From Phaeobacter sp. 11ANDIMAR09 (GTDB lineage: Bacteria; Pseudomonadota; Alphaproteobacteria; Rhodobacterales; Rhodobacteraceae): 64,000 nt of DNA. The notes beneath the pieces were generated by a model. The model was given only the letters and a program-made list of their open reading frames with translations. It did not search any database and had not been told where the DNA came from. The DNA lies in NCBI RefSeq assembly GCF_001294455.1, contig NZ_LIKT01000012.1, forward strand, positions 1-64,000. Direction: 5' to 3'. Shown piece by piece: positions 16,693-24,847 of the stretch. Both the position numbers and the translations under genes were made by a program. The stretch's first letter is position 1; every line of letters starts with the position of its first letter.

Positions 16693-17277
16693 TCAATACA
16701 CCGGCGGCGCGATGACCCAGACCGCGACGGCCGGTTCATCATAGGGGTTCGCCCATTGGTAGGGCTGATGCTTGATGCGGAAACTGTCACCAGGCCCAAC
16801 CGTAAAGGCCCTGTCGTCGATCATGAGATCCAGGTGCCCCGAAATCATATAGCCGACCTCCTGTGTCGGGCGATCCGCAGGTTTTTGCATTTTTGAACGG
16901 GGCTGAAAGGTGGAATGCACCATTTCAAAGTCGTCCGTTAGATCCGGCGACAAGAGCTCTTCGATCAACCCTTCTTCCCCCGACCCCATTGGGCGCCGCG
17001 ATCCGGCCCGGACGATATAGCCATGCTCATCTGCCGGCACCCCGGAATGTGCAAAGAGCATCGACATCGGCACCCCCAGGCACTGGGCCAATTGCCGCAG
17101 GTCCGAAATCGACGGCTCCGACAGGTCCCGTTCTACCTGGCTCAGCCAGCCAACTGACTTGTCCAACATGCCAGCAACATCCGTCAAGGTCAGCCCCCGC
17201 GCCTTGCGCAGGGCCCGGATATCCGCTCCCAGGGTTGCCGGTTGTGGGGCCTGATTGGTCACGCCTGTCATCTCCAT
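16693..17277 (-). CDS. XRE-cupin transcriptional regulator
   Basis: The 194-residue protein has an XRE helix-turn-helix at about residues 17-72 (IRALRKARGLTLTDVAGML, then VERDLSEPSISDLRQLAQ) and a C-terminal cupin_2 domain at about 120-192 (EVGYMISGHLDL, VGPGDSFRIK). In this class the cupin usually senses a small metabolite of the pathway under control. It is the first gene of the LysE/GFA/DMGDH operon. Two identical-spacing inverted repeats lie 14-77 bp upstream, pointing to autoregulation. The same repeat recurs before the dioxygenase gene at 36488. Confidence 0.88.
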   Translation of the reverse strand: MEMTGVTNQAPQPATLGADIRALRKARGLTLTDVAGMLDKSVGWLSQVERDLSEPSISDLRQLAQCLGVPMSMLFAHSGVPADEHGYIVRAGSRRPMGSGEEGLIEELLSPDLTDDFEMVHSTFQPRSKMQKPADRPTQEVGYMISGHLDLMIDDRAFTVGPGDSFRIKHQPYQWANPYDEPAVAVWVIAPPVY

Positions 17278-17290
17278 CCGCTAAGCTCAC

Positions 17291-17315
17291 GTGAAATTTT
17301 AACCTACTTTTTCAC
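17291..17315. promoter_or_regulatory. Operator-like repeat, site 1 (GTGAAATTT-N8-TTTTTCAC)
   Basis: This is a 25-bp inverted repeat 14 bp upstream of the XRE-cupin start. Both 6-bp arms (GTGAAA and TTTCAC) are perfect and separated by 13 bp. Its flanking C and G extend the symmetry to 7 bp per arm. It shares 17 fixed positions with sites 2 and 3. Confidence 0.7.
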
Positions 17316-17329
17316 GATGGGTCAGGATG

Positions 17330-17354
17330 GTGAAATTTTCAAGGTTTTTTTCAC
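17330..17354. promoter_or_regulatory. Operator-like repeat, site 2 (GTGAAATTT-N8-TTTTTCAC)
   Basis: This is the second copy, in tandem with site 1 and 39 bp further upstream of the XRE-cupin gene. Arms and spacing are the same, while the middle 8 bp differ completely. Tandem sites with equal geometry suggest cooperative binding by the adjacent regulator. Confidence 0.7.
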
Positions 17355-17405
17355 ACAAAGAACCAACCGAGCTGCCACAAGCCCAACCCGCCCAGTCTGC
17401 GGTTG

Positions 17406-17436
17406 CTTTTCATCTTTCCAAAAATATTCTGGGGTG
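17406..17436 (-). repeat. Short intergenic repeat with ATATTTTTGG core, copy 1
   Basis: Read on the minus strand this gives CCCCAGAATATTTTTGG followed by a short A-rich tail with ATGAAA. It matches the copy at 18003-18030 in core and tail. It lies downstream of the GAF-domain gene after a GGGGC-AAA-GCCCC-type hairpin (about 17449-17464), so it probably forms part of that gene's termination region. Confidence 0.5.
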
Positions 17437-17484
17437 AGGCCAGGGGCCGAGGGGCAAAGCCCCTTCCTGACCTGGTCGACCTTA

Positions 17485-17937
17485 CTAGCCGCCAAAGACC
17501 TGGTGCAAAATCGCAGTCAACTGATGCTGATCTTCAGGCGTAAAGGCATCCGGTTGATCACTGTCAATATCCAGAACCGCAATCAGCTGATCCGCCGGGC
17601 CCCAAACCGGAAGCACCAGTTCGGATCGGGTAGAAGAAGCGCAGGCGATATGATCGGGGAATGCCTCCACATCCGCCACCAATTGCGCCTGGCCTGTACG
17701 CGCAGCAGCGCCGCAAACACCGCGAGAAAAGGGAATTTTCAGACAGCCATGCCCCCCCTGGTAGGGGCCGATTTTCAGTAGCTCAGGCCCAACAACGCGA
17801 TAAAAACCGGTCCAATCAAAACGAGCGTCACTGTGATGCAGCTCACAGACCACAGTGGCCATCAAAGCGACGATGTCGTCCTCCCCTTCAGTCAGGGCCA
17901 AAATTGTTTTGGAGAGGGTGTCGTAATCCACAGCCAT
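17485..17937 (-). CDS. msrC: Free methionine-R-sulfoxide reductase (GAF domain)
   Basis: The 150-residue protein is a single GAF domain. It carries the three cysteines that define fRMsr: HGCLKIPFSRGVCG (two) and HIACASSTRSELVLPV (one), plus the substrate-pocket Glu in TRSELVLP. The enzyme reduces free methionine-R-sulfoxide in the cytoplasm using thioredoxin. Size is as expected. It is monocistronic, transcribed away from the thiolase gene region, and followed by a hairpin near 17455. Confidence 0.9.
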   Translation of the reverse strand: MAVDYDTLSKTILALTEGEDDIVALMATVVCELHHSDARFDWTGFYRVVGPELLKIGPYQGGHGCLKIPFSRGVCGAAARTGQAQLVADVEAFPDHIACASSTRSELVLPVWGPADQLIAVLDIDSDQPDAFTPEDQHQLTAILHQVFGG

Positions 17938-17960
17938 GGTTCTGTCCTTTGAAACCGATA

Positions 17961-17998
17961 GAGGGGGCTTTCTGCCCCCTCTTGACCCTAGGGGTCAA
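17961..17998. terminator. Two consecutive hairpins between thiolase and msrC
   Basis: GAGGGGGC/GCCCCCTC (17961-17968 and 17974-17981) is followed immediately by TTGACCC-TAG-GGGTCAA (17982-17998). Both are perfect inverted repeats. They lie upstream of the msrC start and downstream of the thiolase stop, so they most likely end thiolase transcription on the minus strand. There is no good T-run, so the terminator call is tentative. Confidence 0.45.
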
Positions 17999-18002
17999 TT
18001 CA

Positions 18003-18030
18003 CCCCTGAGGATATTTTTGGCCAAATGAA
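18003..18030 (+). repeat. Short intergenic repeat with ATATTTTTGG core, copy 2
   Basis: ACCCCTGAGGATATTTTTGG, followed by a CCAAATGAAAT-type tail, matches the minus-strand copy at 17406-17436. It lies immediately downstream of the thiolase stop codon. Repeats of this kind downstream of genes are common in roseobacter genomes, as far as I recall. Confidence 0.5.
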
Positions 18031-18031
18031 A

Positions 18032-19204
18032 TCAGACCAATTCGATGGCGATGGCCGTGCCTTCGCCGCCGCCGATGCAGATCGCGGCGACACCGCGTTT
18101 CAGTCCACGCTTTTCCAGGGCATTGAGCAGGGTCACCATGATCCGGGCGCCAGAGGCTCCAATGGGATGGCCCAGCGCACAGGCGCCGCCGTTCACATTG
18201 ACCTTGTCGCGGCTGATGCCCATCTCATGCATGAAGGCCATAGGCACCACGGCGAAGGCCTCATTCACTTCCCACAGATCGACATCTTCCACCTGCCAAC
18301 CGATCTGATCCAGTAGCTTTTTTGCCGCCGGAACGGGGGCAGTGGTGAACCAACCTGGCGCCTGGGCATGGCTGGCATGGCCTAAGACACGGGCGCGCAG
18401 CGTCAGCCCCTGGGCCGCAGCAGCCTCTTCCGAGGCCAGAACCAGGGCCGCAGCCCCATCTGAAATGGAAGAAGCATTGGCCGCTGTTACTGTGCCCCCC
18501 TTGCGGAAGGCAGGTTTCAGTGTGGGGATTTTTTCGGGGCGGGCGCTGCCGGGCTGTTCATCCGCGGCATTGGTGGTTTCGCCCTTGCGTGTCTTGACAG
18601 TGACACTGGCAATTTCACCTTCAAAGGCGCCACTTTCCTGTGCTGCCAAAGCGTTGGACAGGGATTTCAGCGCATATTCATCCTGCGCCTCGCGGGTAAA
18701 CTGATAGTGTTCCGCACAGTCCTCGGCAAAGGTGCCCATCAGGCGGCCCTTGTCGTAGGCGTCTTCCAGACCATCCAGGAACATATGGTCCATGACCTGG
18801 CCATGTCCGATCCGGGCGCCGCCGCGTTGGTTGGGCAGCAGATAGGGCGCATTGGTCATGCTTTCCATCCCGCCGGCAACAACCGTATCACTTTGCCCCA
18901 AAGCGATTTGATCGTAGGCGATCATCGCCGCCTTCATGCCTGAGCCGCACATCTTGTTCAGGGTGGTTGCCGGAACCTCTTCGCCTAAGCCCGCTGCAAA
19001 GCCTGCCTGGCGGGCTGGAGCCTGCCCCTGGCCTGCTGGCAGGACACAGCCCATCAGAACCTCATCCACTGTCTTGGCGCCGGCCCCCTCGAGCGCGGCC
19101 TTAATGGCAACGCCACCAAGTTCGGCAGCAGGCATGGCCCCAAAGGCGCCCTGAAATCCGCCCATCGGGGTGCGGGCTGCGCCGGCAATCACAACATTTT
19201 TCAT
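18032..19204 (-). CDS. Acetyl-CoA C-acyltransferase (thiolase)
   Basis: From the ATG at 19204 (GGAGG 8 bp upstream) the protein has 390 residues. It contains the acyl-accepting Cys in LNKMCGSGMKA (about residue 88), the His in GGACALGHPIGASG, and the C-terminal CIGGGEGTA with the second catalytic Cys. These are the three residues of the thiolase superfamily. The biosynthetic acetoacetyl-CoA type is the likely subtype (reversible condensation of acetyl-CoA), but degradative use cannot be excluded. No PHB or fatty-acid genes are adjacent. Confidence 0.93.
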   Translation of the reverse strand: MKNVVIAGAARTPMGGFQGAFGAMPAAELGGVAIKAALEGAGAKTVDEVLMGCVLPAGQGQAPARQAGFAAGLGEEVPATTLNKMCGSGMKAAMIAYDQIALGQSDTVVAGGMESMTNAPYLLPNQRGGARIGHGQVMDHMFLDGLEDAYDKGRLMGTFAEDCAEHYQFTREAQDEYALKSLSNALAAQESGAFEGEIASVTVKTRKGETTNAADEQPGSARPEKIPTLKPAFRKGGTVTAANASSISDGAAALVLASEEAAAAQGLTLRARVLGHASHAQAPGWFTTAPVPAAKKLLDQIGWQVEDVDLWEVNEAFAVVPMAFMHEMGISRDKVNVNGGACALGHPIGASGARIMVTLLNALEKRGLKRGVAAICIGGGEGTAIAIELV

Positions 19205-19303
19205 CAGATATTCCTCCAATCGTCGCCAATAAACATACCGAATGCTAAGGTTTAAGGTCTAGACTGGTATAAATACGTTGAGACAACTTCCCGGGGGATC
19301 ATT

Positions 19304-19642
19304 ATGAGCCTGACAAGTACAGAAGCTGATGGTGCACAGATTGTAACCGTAAATGCGGACCGCATTGATGCAGCCATGGCTATTCAATTCAAAGAAGATA
19401 TGCGCTCTGAGACCGAAAGCGGTCCCGCACGCGTCATTCTGGATCTGTCACTGGTTCAATTCATCGACTCCAGTGGTCTTGGGGCCATTGTCGCGGCCAT
19501 GAAGCAATTGGGGAGGGATCGTCGCCTGGATCTGGCCGGTCCCACGCCGATGGTTGAAAAAGTGTTCCGCCTGACCCGCATGGATACAATTTTCACCCTT
19601 TATGACTCTCTCAATGACGCCGTGAGTGCAAACAAGACCTGA
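19304..19642 (+). CDS. STAS-domain anti-sigma factor antagonist
   Basis: The 112-residue single STAS domain has the phospho-acceptor motif FIDSSGLGAIV at about residues 53-63, whose Ser is the target of an RsbW-type kinase. The following gene, 43 bp downstream, encodes such a kinase, so the two form a partner-switching pair. There is no sigma factor or PP2C phosphatase in the window, so the output partner must lie elsewhere. Confidence 0.9.
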   Translation: MSLTSTEADGAQIVTVNADRIDAAMAIQFKEDMRSETESGPARVILDLSLVQFIDSSGLGAIVAAMKQLGRDRRLDLAGPTPMVEKVFRLTRMDTIFTLYDSLNDAVSANKT

Positions 19643-19685
19643 GTTCTGTCCAGCGTACCGCAAGAAGGCGGGAAGTGAGAAGTGA

Positions 19686-20123
19686 ATGACTGAGACTTTT
19701 GCCTGTTCGTTCAAAGCAACAGAACAAAGCGCCAGATCCTGTATCACAGCGGTCATGGAAGGGTTGCGCGACATTGAACTGCCTGTCGACCGGGCTGGTG
19801 ATGTGCAAATAGCCCTGGCAGAAGCGGTGAACAATATCGTCGAGCATGCCTATGCTGACAGAACAGATGGCGAGATATCGATTCGTTGCAATCTGTCACC
19901 AAACATTCTGCAAATTAGCATTAGCGATACCGGCCCACCGCTGCCCAAGGGCGAGTTGCCTGCCGGCTTGCCCGCAGATATCAGTGGCCCCTTGGAAACC
20001 CTGCCGGAAGGGGGATTTGGCTGGCATCTCATCCGCGAACTAACCTGCCGTCTGCAATACGAAAGACAGGCTGACAGCAACCTTCTCTCGCTGTTCTTTG
20101 AGATGCCTGGCACACAAAGCTGA
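19686..20123 (+). CDS. RsbW-type anti-sigma factor kinase
   Basis: The 145-residue GHKL ATPase domain shows the N-box EAVNNIVEHAY (about 55-65), the G1 box SDTGPP with its ATP-contacting Asp, and a G2-like GGFGWHLI near 117. RsbW/SpoIIAB-type proteins bind a sigma factor and release it when they pair with an unphosphorylated STAS antagonist. The preceding STAS gene is the natural partner. The target sigma factor or other client is unknown. Confidence 0.88.
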   Translation: MTETFACSFKATEQSARSCITAVMEGLRDIELPVDRAGDVQIALAEAVNNIVEHAYADRTDGEISIRCNLSPNILQISISDTGPPLPKGELPAGLPADISGPLETLPEGGFGWHLIRELTCRLQYERQADSNLLSLFFEMPGTQS

Positions 20124-20444
20124 CGCAATGCCCCAGGATCATGTGTCGATCCAAGCGGCTGCTCCCAACCATCCCCAGCAAAGTTGGCGCCGCAATAGCG
20201 CCACATTTCCAACGCACTTTTTCCTTGAGCTTCTAGTATTCCTTAACGCGTAGCTGAGATAGCTTCTCCTGGCGTCGGACATCTAAGCCCCCACCGATCG
20301 TGCGACGCCAGGGACACTGCACTCTTCCGTATACCCTTTGTTCTGCGCAAGCTTTCCTGGGCCGCCCCCAAGCAAAGCCAGAAAATCTTATTGTCATTTC
20401 AACCAGGGTCACTACCGTGCCGGGCAACCCAACAGGAGTGAACA
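20124..20444. other. 321-bp gap holding a 10-bp inverted repeat
   Basis: No gene is seen here. The notable element is CCTGGCGTCG at 20268-20277 with its exact complement CGACGCCAGG at 20303-20312, 25 bp apart and about 130 bp upstream of the gamma-glutamyltransferase start. It could be an operator or a cruciform. It is not followed by a T-run, so I do not call a terminator. The ribosome site for the next gene (CAGGAG) is at the right end. Confidence 0.5.
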
Positions 20445-22022
20445 ATGCGCGACTTTCAATCCCCCGGGCGTTCAGCCGTCTTTGCACAGAATGGGCTTTG
20501 CGCGACCTCTCACCCGCTGGCTGCAGGGGCAGCAATTGACGTGTTGAAACGGGGGGGGAACGCCATGGATGCCGCGATTGCCGGGGCGGTTCTTCTTGGT
20601 ATTTGCGAGCCTCAGATGACCGGGATTGGGGGCGATTGCTTTGTGCTTTTCTCGCGCGGTGGCAGCCCTGACATCCAGGCCGTGAATGGATCCGGGCGGG
20701 CGCCGGCAGGGAGCAGCGCGCAGGCCCTGCGCGATCAAGGGCTCACCGCCGTGCCCCTGGGCAGCGCCGATGCCGTCACCATTCCCACTGCGATTGAAAC
20801 CTTCTGCCATCTGGCCGAAACCGAGGGCAAACTGGGGCTGGATGCCCTGCTGGCCCCCGCCATCCATTATGCCGAAACCGGGGTTCCGGTTGCGCCGCGT
20901 GTGGCCTTTGACTGGGCCAAGGACGCGGGCACTCTGCAGGGCACAGCGCGTGGCGCTTACCTCTTTGACGGCAAGCCCCCGGAGGTTGGCCAGATCTTTC
21001 GCGCTCCCGGTCAAGCCGAAGTGCTGCGTCGCATTTCCCGGGATGGCCGCGACGCCTTTTACACCGGCGAGATCGCCGAAGACATGGTCGCCACCCTGCA
21101 GGCAGCTGGTGGCACCCATCAGGTCGAGGATTTTGCCGCGGCGGTTTGCGATCGGGTGGCCCCCATTGCCGCTCCCTACAAGGGGCTTGATCTGGTTGAG
21201 CATCCACCAAATGGCCAGGGCGCAACCGCGCTTTTGATGCTCAACATCCTGTCCCATTTTGATATTGCCGCGATGGATCCGCTGGGCAGTCAGCGCGCCC
21301 ATATCGAGGCCGAGGCCGCGAAGCTGGCCTATGATGCCCGCAACCGCTTCCTCGCCGACCCCGCGCATATGCAACGGCTAGATCATATGCTGGCCCCCGA
21401 AACAGCCAGCCGCCTTGCCGCCCTGATTGATCCCAAACGCGCCATGGCTGCTGCCGCCCCTCTGACAGAGGCGGTGCATAAGGACACAATTTACATCACC
21501 GTGGTGGACAAGGATCAGATGGCTGTCTCGCTGATCTATTCGATCTTCCATGGCTTTGGCTCCGGCCTCGCCTCCGAGAAATTCGGCATCCTGCTGCAAA
21601 ACCGTGGTGCTGGTTTCACCCTGCAACAGGGCCATCCAAACGAGCTCGCCGGTGGCAAACGCCCCATGCATACCATCATTCCCGGTATGCTGCGCCAAGA
21701 GGGGCGCGTCCTGATGCCCTTTGGTGTCATGGGCGGCGCCTATCAGCCCAATGGCCATGCCCGCTTTGTCTCCAACCTGCAGGATTTTGGCATGGAGCCG
21801 CAGGCCGCGATCGACAGCCCACGCTGCTTTTCAGATGCAGGAATTCTCAACGTTGAAAGCGGGTATAGCGATCAGGTGCGCCAGGAGTTGAGCGATCTCG
21901 GCCATCAGGTTCAGATCCCAACAACAGCCATTGGCGGCGCTCAGGCCATTAAGATCCATTCTGACGGGCTGCTCGAAGGAGGAAGCGATCCACGCAAGGA
22001 TGGCTGCGCCCTCGGCTATTAG
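20445..22022 (+). CDS. ggt: Gamma-glutamyltransferase family protein
   Basis: This 525-residue Ntn-hydrolase transfers or hydrolyses gamma-glutamyl groups. The proenzyme start has GNAMDAAIAGAVLLG, and autocleavage should occur before T348 (HKDTIYITVVDKD), which becomes the nucleophile of the small subunit. The small subunit carries FGSGL and GVMGGAYQPNGH. The usual second Thr is Ile here, a mild variation. No signal peptide is visible, so it may be cytoplasmic, unlike the periplasmic E. coli enzyme. The start ATG follows AGGAG by 8 bp. Confidence 0.86.
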   Translation: MRDFQSPGRSAVFAQNGLCATSHPLAAGAAIDVLKRGGNAMDAAIAGAVLLGICEPQMTGIGGDCFVLFSRGGSPDIQAVNGSGRAPAGSSAQALRDQGLTAVPLGSADAVTIPTAIETFCHLAETEGKLGLDALLAPAIHYAETGVPVAPRVAFDWAKDAGTLQGTARGAYLFDGKPPEVGQIFRAPGQAEVLRRISRDGRDAFYTGEIAEDMVATLQAAGGTHQVEDFAAAVCDRVAPIAAPYKGLDLVEHPPNGQGATALLMLNILSHFDIAAMDPLGSQRAHIEAEAAKLAYDARNRFLADPAHMQRLDHMLAPETASRLAALIDPKRAMAAAAPLTEAVHKDTIYITVVDKDQMAVSLIYSIFHGFGSGLASEKFGILLQNRGAGFTLQQGHPNELAGGKRPMHTIIPGMLRQEGRVLMPFGVMGGAYQPNGHARFVSNLQDFGMEPQAAIDSPRCFSDAGILNVESGYSDQVRQELSDLGHQVQIPTTAIGGAQAIKIHSDGLLEGGSDPRKDGCALGY

Positions 22023-22056
22023 ACTCGCCAAAGGGACAGCCCCTATCTCTTTTGCG

Positions 22057-22150
22057 CAACCGCGCCGGGCCAAAGGTCCGGCGCCGGGCCCAACGCCTGT
22101 CAGGCTGGCGCAGCCAGGTCTGAAACAGTGGGCGGGAGCCCCACCCTGAT
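22057..22150 (+). repeat. Structured intergenic repeat, copy A
   Basis: Hairpin GCGCCGGGCC-AAA-GGTCCGGCGC (22062-22084, one G-T pair) is followed directly by CGGGCCCAACG (22085-22095) and, 34 bp on, GGGCGGGAGC (22130-22139). The same order of parts occurs at 33087 and 35233 with different but complementary arms. It lies downstream of the gamma-glutamyltransferase gene. Confidence 0.65.
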
Positions 22151-22211
22151 AGAGCCACAACAGATGAGGTCGGGAAAGGGACGCTAGAACCTGCGCCCGG
22201 TTTTAGACAGA

Positions 22212-22538
22212 TCAGTTCAGCTGATACTGCAGGGCATAGGCCGCGCCATCAAACTGGTCAAACATCTCTGGCAGATCCGGATGGCTGATCGGTTCCCCGG
22301 AATAATCCGCAACCAGATTCTGCTCGGACACATAGGCCACGTAATAGGTCTGATCATTTTCAGCCAATAGATGATAAAACGGCTGGTTTTTCACCGGACG
22401 GCTGTCTTCGGGAATGGATTCATACCATTCCTCGGTGTTTGCGAATTTGGGATCCACGTCAAAAACAACGCCGCGGAACGGGTGTTTCCTGTGACGGACG
22501 ACCTGGCCCAGATTGTATTTCGCGCGTGTTCTTAGCAT
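22212..22538 (-). CDS. hspQ: Heat shock protein HspQ (YccV-like)
   Basis: From the ATG at 22538 the protein has 108 residues, as in other HspQ proteins. A longer frame reaching 22604 is unlikely. The YccV/hemimethylated-DNA-binding domain is visible in YNLGQVVRHRKHPFRGVVFDVDP and in YHLLAENDQTYYVAYVSEQN. E. coli HspQ modulates Lon specificity and DnaA stability. The gene is alone, divergent from the AEC transporter. Confidence 0.87.
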   Translation of the reverse strand: MLRTRAKYNLGQVVRHRKHPFRGVVFDVDPKFANTEEWYESIPEDSRPVKNQPFYHLLAENDQTYYVAYVSEQNLVADYSGEPISHPDLPEMFDQFDGAAYALQYQLN

Positions 22539-22623
22539 TGGCAGACTGTCTCCGTGACTTGTTCCTAGCGCAAAACGCTGGCAGATGTCCAACTCTTGAG
22601 GCAAAATTTAAAGGAAACAGTCT

Positions 22624-23511
22624 GTGAACCTGGCTTTGACAGTGCTCGAGATCACTGCCCCGGTTTTCCTGCTCGCAGGGGTTGGTTTTGCTTGGGTGAA
22701 ACTAGGATTTGAATACCGCATCCAGTTTGTCACCCGCCTGGCGATGACCCTGGCAGTCCCGGCGCTGATCTTCACCGCCTTGATGAAAACCGAGCTGGAC
22801 AAGAGCGCGCTTGGGGTCTTTGTCATCGCGGCCATTCTGGGCCATTTGCTGCTCGCCCTGGTCGGCGCCCTGCTGATCAAGACAGGCCGTTTGAACCGGC
22901 AAACCTATCTGGCACCGTTCATTTTTGGCAATACCGGCAACCTCGGCATCCCCCTCGCGCTTTTTGCCTTTGGCGAGGCTGGCCTGAGCTACGCCGTTGT
23001 TATGCTTTCGGTTTCCGCCGTCTTATCCTTCACTCTCGGCCTGTCTTTGGTGGCGGGCAAGGGCGGCGCTGGCAAGGCGCTGCGGGAACCGATGGTCTGG
23101 GCGACTTTGCTTGGCGCGCTGTTACTCTGGCAGGACTGGCAAACACCAAAGTTTCTGACCAATGCGCTGGATCTGATCGGCCAGATGGCGATCCCGATGA
23201 TGCTGATCACCCTCGGCGTTGCCATCGCCCGGCTGACACCGGGAAAGACTGGCCTTGCCATCCTGCTCTCTCTGGCCAAACTCTGTGCCAGTGTCTCCAT
23301 CGGCTGGGGGCTGGGACTAGCCTTTGGCCTGGATGAGATCGCCTTTGGCGTCTTGGTGCTGCAACTGGCCACACCTGTCGCTGTCACCTCCTATCTCTTG
23401 GCCGAAAAGTTCGGCGCAAAGGCAGAAGCAGTCGCGGGGCTTGTGGTGGTCTCGACCCTGATCTCCGTCGCCGCCCTGCCGCTGCTGCTGTCACTCTTGA
23501 TTGATTTGTGA
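22624..23511 (+). CDS. AEC-family (auxin efflux carrier) transporter
   Basis: This 295-residue protein begins with GTG at 22624, preceded by AAAGGA 8 bp upstream. It has about ten membrane helices in two inverted halves, with the polar break FGNTGNLGIPLALFAFGE in helix 4 typical of AEC proteins. Bacterial members move small organic acids such as malonate or malate. Substrate is unknown and there is no clear operon partner. Confidence 0.88.
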   Translation: MNLALTVLEITAPVFLLAGVGFAWVKLGFEYRIQFVTRLAMTLAVPALIFTALMKTELDKSALGVFVIAAILGHLLLALVGALLIKTGRLNRQTYLAPFIFGNTGNLGIPLALFAFGEAGLSYAVVMLSVSAVLSFTLGLSLVAGKGGAGKALREPMVWATLLGALLLWQDWQTPKFLTNALDLIGQMAIPMMLITLGVAIARLTPGKTGLAILLSLAKLCASVSIGWGLGLAFGLDEIAFGVLVLQLATPVAVTSYLLAEKFGAKAEAVAGLVVVSTLISVAALPLLLSLLIDL

Positions 23512-23570
23512 TTTTCTCTTTTGTCAAAATTCGCTAGACTGGCAAAAAAATATAAACATAGGCAGAGGCA

Positions 23571-24158
23571 ATGAGCAGAATCATCGTCGCACTCGCCCTT
23601 CTTCTGGTCGTCGCATCCTGCGGTGGTGGCCCCAATACGCCACCACGCAACCTGGACAATGCGTGTAGTATCATCAAGGAGCGGCCCCAATACCTGAAGG
23701 CCTTCCGCGCTACCGAGCGCCGCTGGGGCGTGCCCATCCATGTGCAGATGGCCACCATCCATCAGGAAAGCAAATTCCGCGGCAATGCCCGCACCCCGCA
23801 TAAATACCTGCTGGGGGTGATCCCTATGGGGCGGCAATCCAGCGCCTATGGCTATGGCCAGGCTCTGGATGGCACCTGGGAGGATTACAAACGCGACACC
23901 GGACGGCGCCGCGCCAAACGCGACCGGATCGAGGATGCCACCGATTTCATGGGCTGGTATATGAACAAAAGCCTCGAGAAGAACGGCATCCAATTGTATG
24001 ACGCGCGCAACCAGTATCTGGCCTATCACGATGGCCACACCGGCTATGCCCGCGGCACCTACAAAGCCAAAACTTGGCTGCTGCGCGTTGCCAGCAAGGT
24101 CGAGGCCCGCTCGCAGATGTACCAGGCCCAGCTCGCCACCTGCCGCCGTGCGCGGTAG
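23571..24158 (+). CDS. Lipoprotein lytic transglycosylase-like protein (SLT fold)
   Basis: The 195-residue protein starts with a lipoprotein signal peptide, with the lipobox VVASC cleaved before C17. An SLT-like domain follows, with the catalytic Glu in ATIHQESKF (about residue 66). SAYGYGQALDGTWEDYK matches the family's second motif, and YLAYHDGHTGYARGTY the third. Such enzymes cleave peptidoglycan to give 1,6-anhydromuropeptides at the inner face of the outer membrane. Confidence 0.83.
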   Translation: MSRIIVALALLLVVASCGGGPNTPPRNLDNACSIIKERPQYLKAFRATERRWGVPIHVQMATIHQESKFRGNARTPHKYLLGVIPMGRQSSAYGYGQALDGTWEDYKRDTGRRRAKRDRIEDATDFMGWYMNKSLEKNGIQLYDARNQYLAYHDGHTGYARGTYKAKTWLLRVASKVEARSQMYQAQLATCRRAR

Positions 24159-24289
24159 CCGCCTGAGCAGGAATCCAGTACAAGACCCAGGCCATCGCCC
24201 TCACGCCATGGCTGCTTTGCGCTTATTTACTACTACCCTGAATTGCATGAATGTCTGGTTTGCAAAGAATTTCTAGTGAGACATTTTTG

Positions 24290-24847
24290 ATGAGATTGCT
24301 CAAACCAAGCATCCGCGAGATTTCCGCCTATGTATCAGCTCTGCAAATGGGCTGGTCCCCGGACAACCTGCGATCCGAGGCAGCACAGGAACAGATCACC
24401 AGCATAGAAACCGACGCTGAATCATTTGTTTCAAATCTTGATGATCCAACCGCAAAGGCCGGACCCATTACTCTGCCGGATGGCTCACAGGTACCGCGAC
24501 TGCCGAGTATACGCCGCTGGATATGGCAGGATGAGTTTTGCGGCCACATAGGGTTGCGTTGGAAGCCAGGAACAGAGGAGCTGCCGCCGACCTGCTCTGG
24601 TCACATCGGATACGCTGTGGTGCCATGGAGACAAAAGGAAGGGCTGGCGACTGCCGCGCTAGTTGCAATTCTGCCAGAGGCAAGAGCGGTTGGTTTGCAG
24701 CACGTTCAGATCACCACCAGCCCCGATAATCCTGCCTCGGTGCGGGTCATCGAAAAGGCAGGTGGCACGTTGATAAGATCCTATACCGCCGACAAAGCGC
24801 TTGGTGGGCGTGAGACATTGGAGTTCAGAATTTTGCTCGCGTCCTAG
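24290..24847 (+). CDS. GNAT-family N-acetyltransferase
   Basis: I take the ATG at 24290, giving 185 residues starting MRLLKPSIREI; an earlier ATG at 24251 has no better ribosome site. The GNAT core shows HIGYAVVPWRQKEGLATAALVAIL, where the acetyl-CoA loop Q/RxxGxA is present as QKEGLA, then SPDNPASVRVIEKAGG. The substrate is unknown. It resembles YybT-type ribosomal or small-molecule acetyltransferases. It is convergent with lolA. Confidence 0.83.
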   Translation: MRLLKPSIREISAYVSALQMGWSPDNLRSEAAQEQITSIETDAESFVSNLDDPTAKAGPITLPDGSQVPRLPSIRRWIWQDEFCGHIGLRWKPGTEELPPTCSGHIGYAVVPWRQKEGLATAALVAILPEARAVGLQHVQITTSPDNPASVRVIEKAGGTLIRSYTADKALGGRETLEFRILLAS

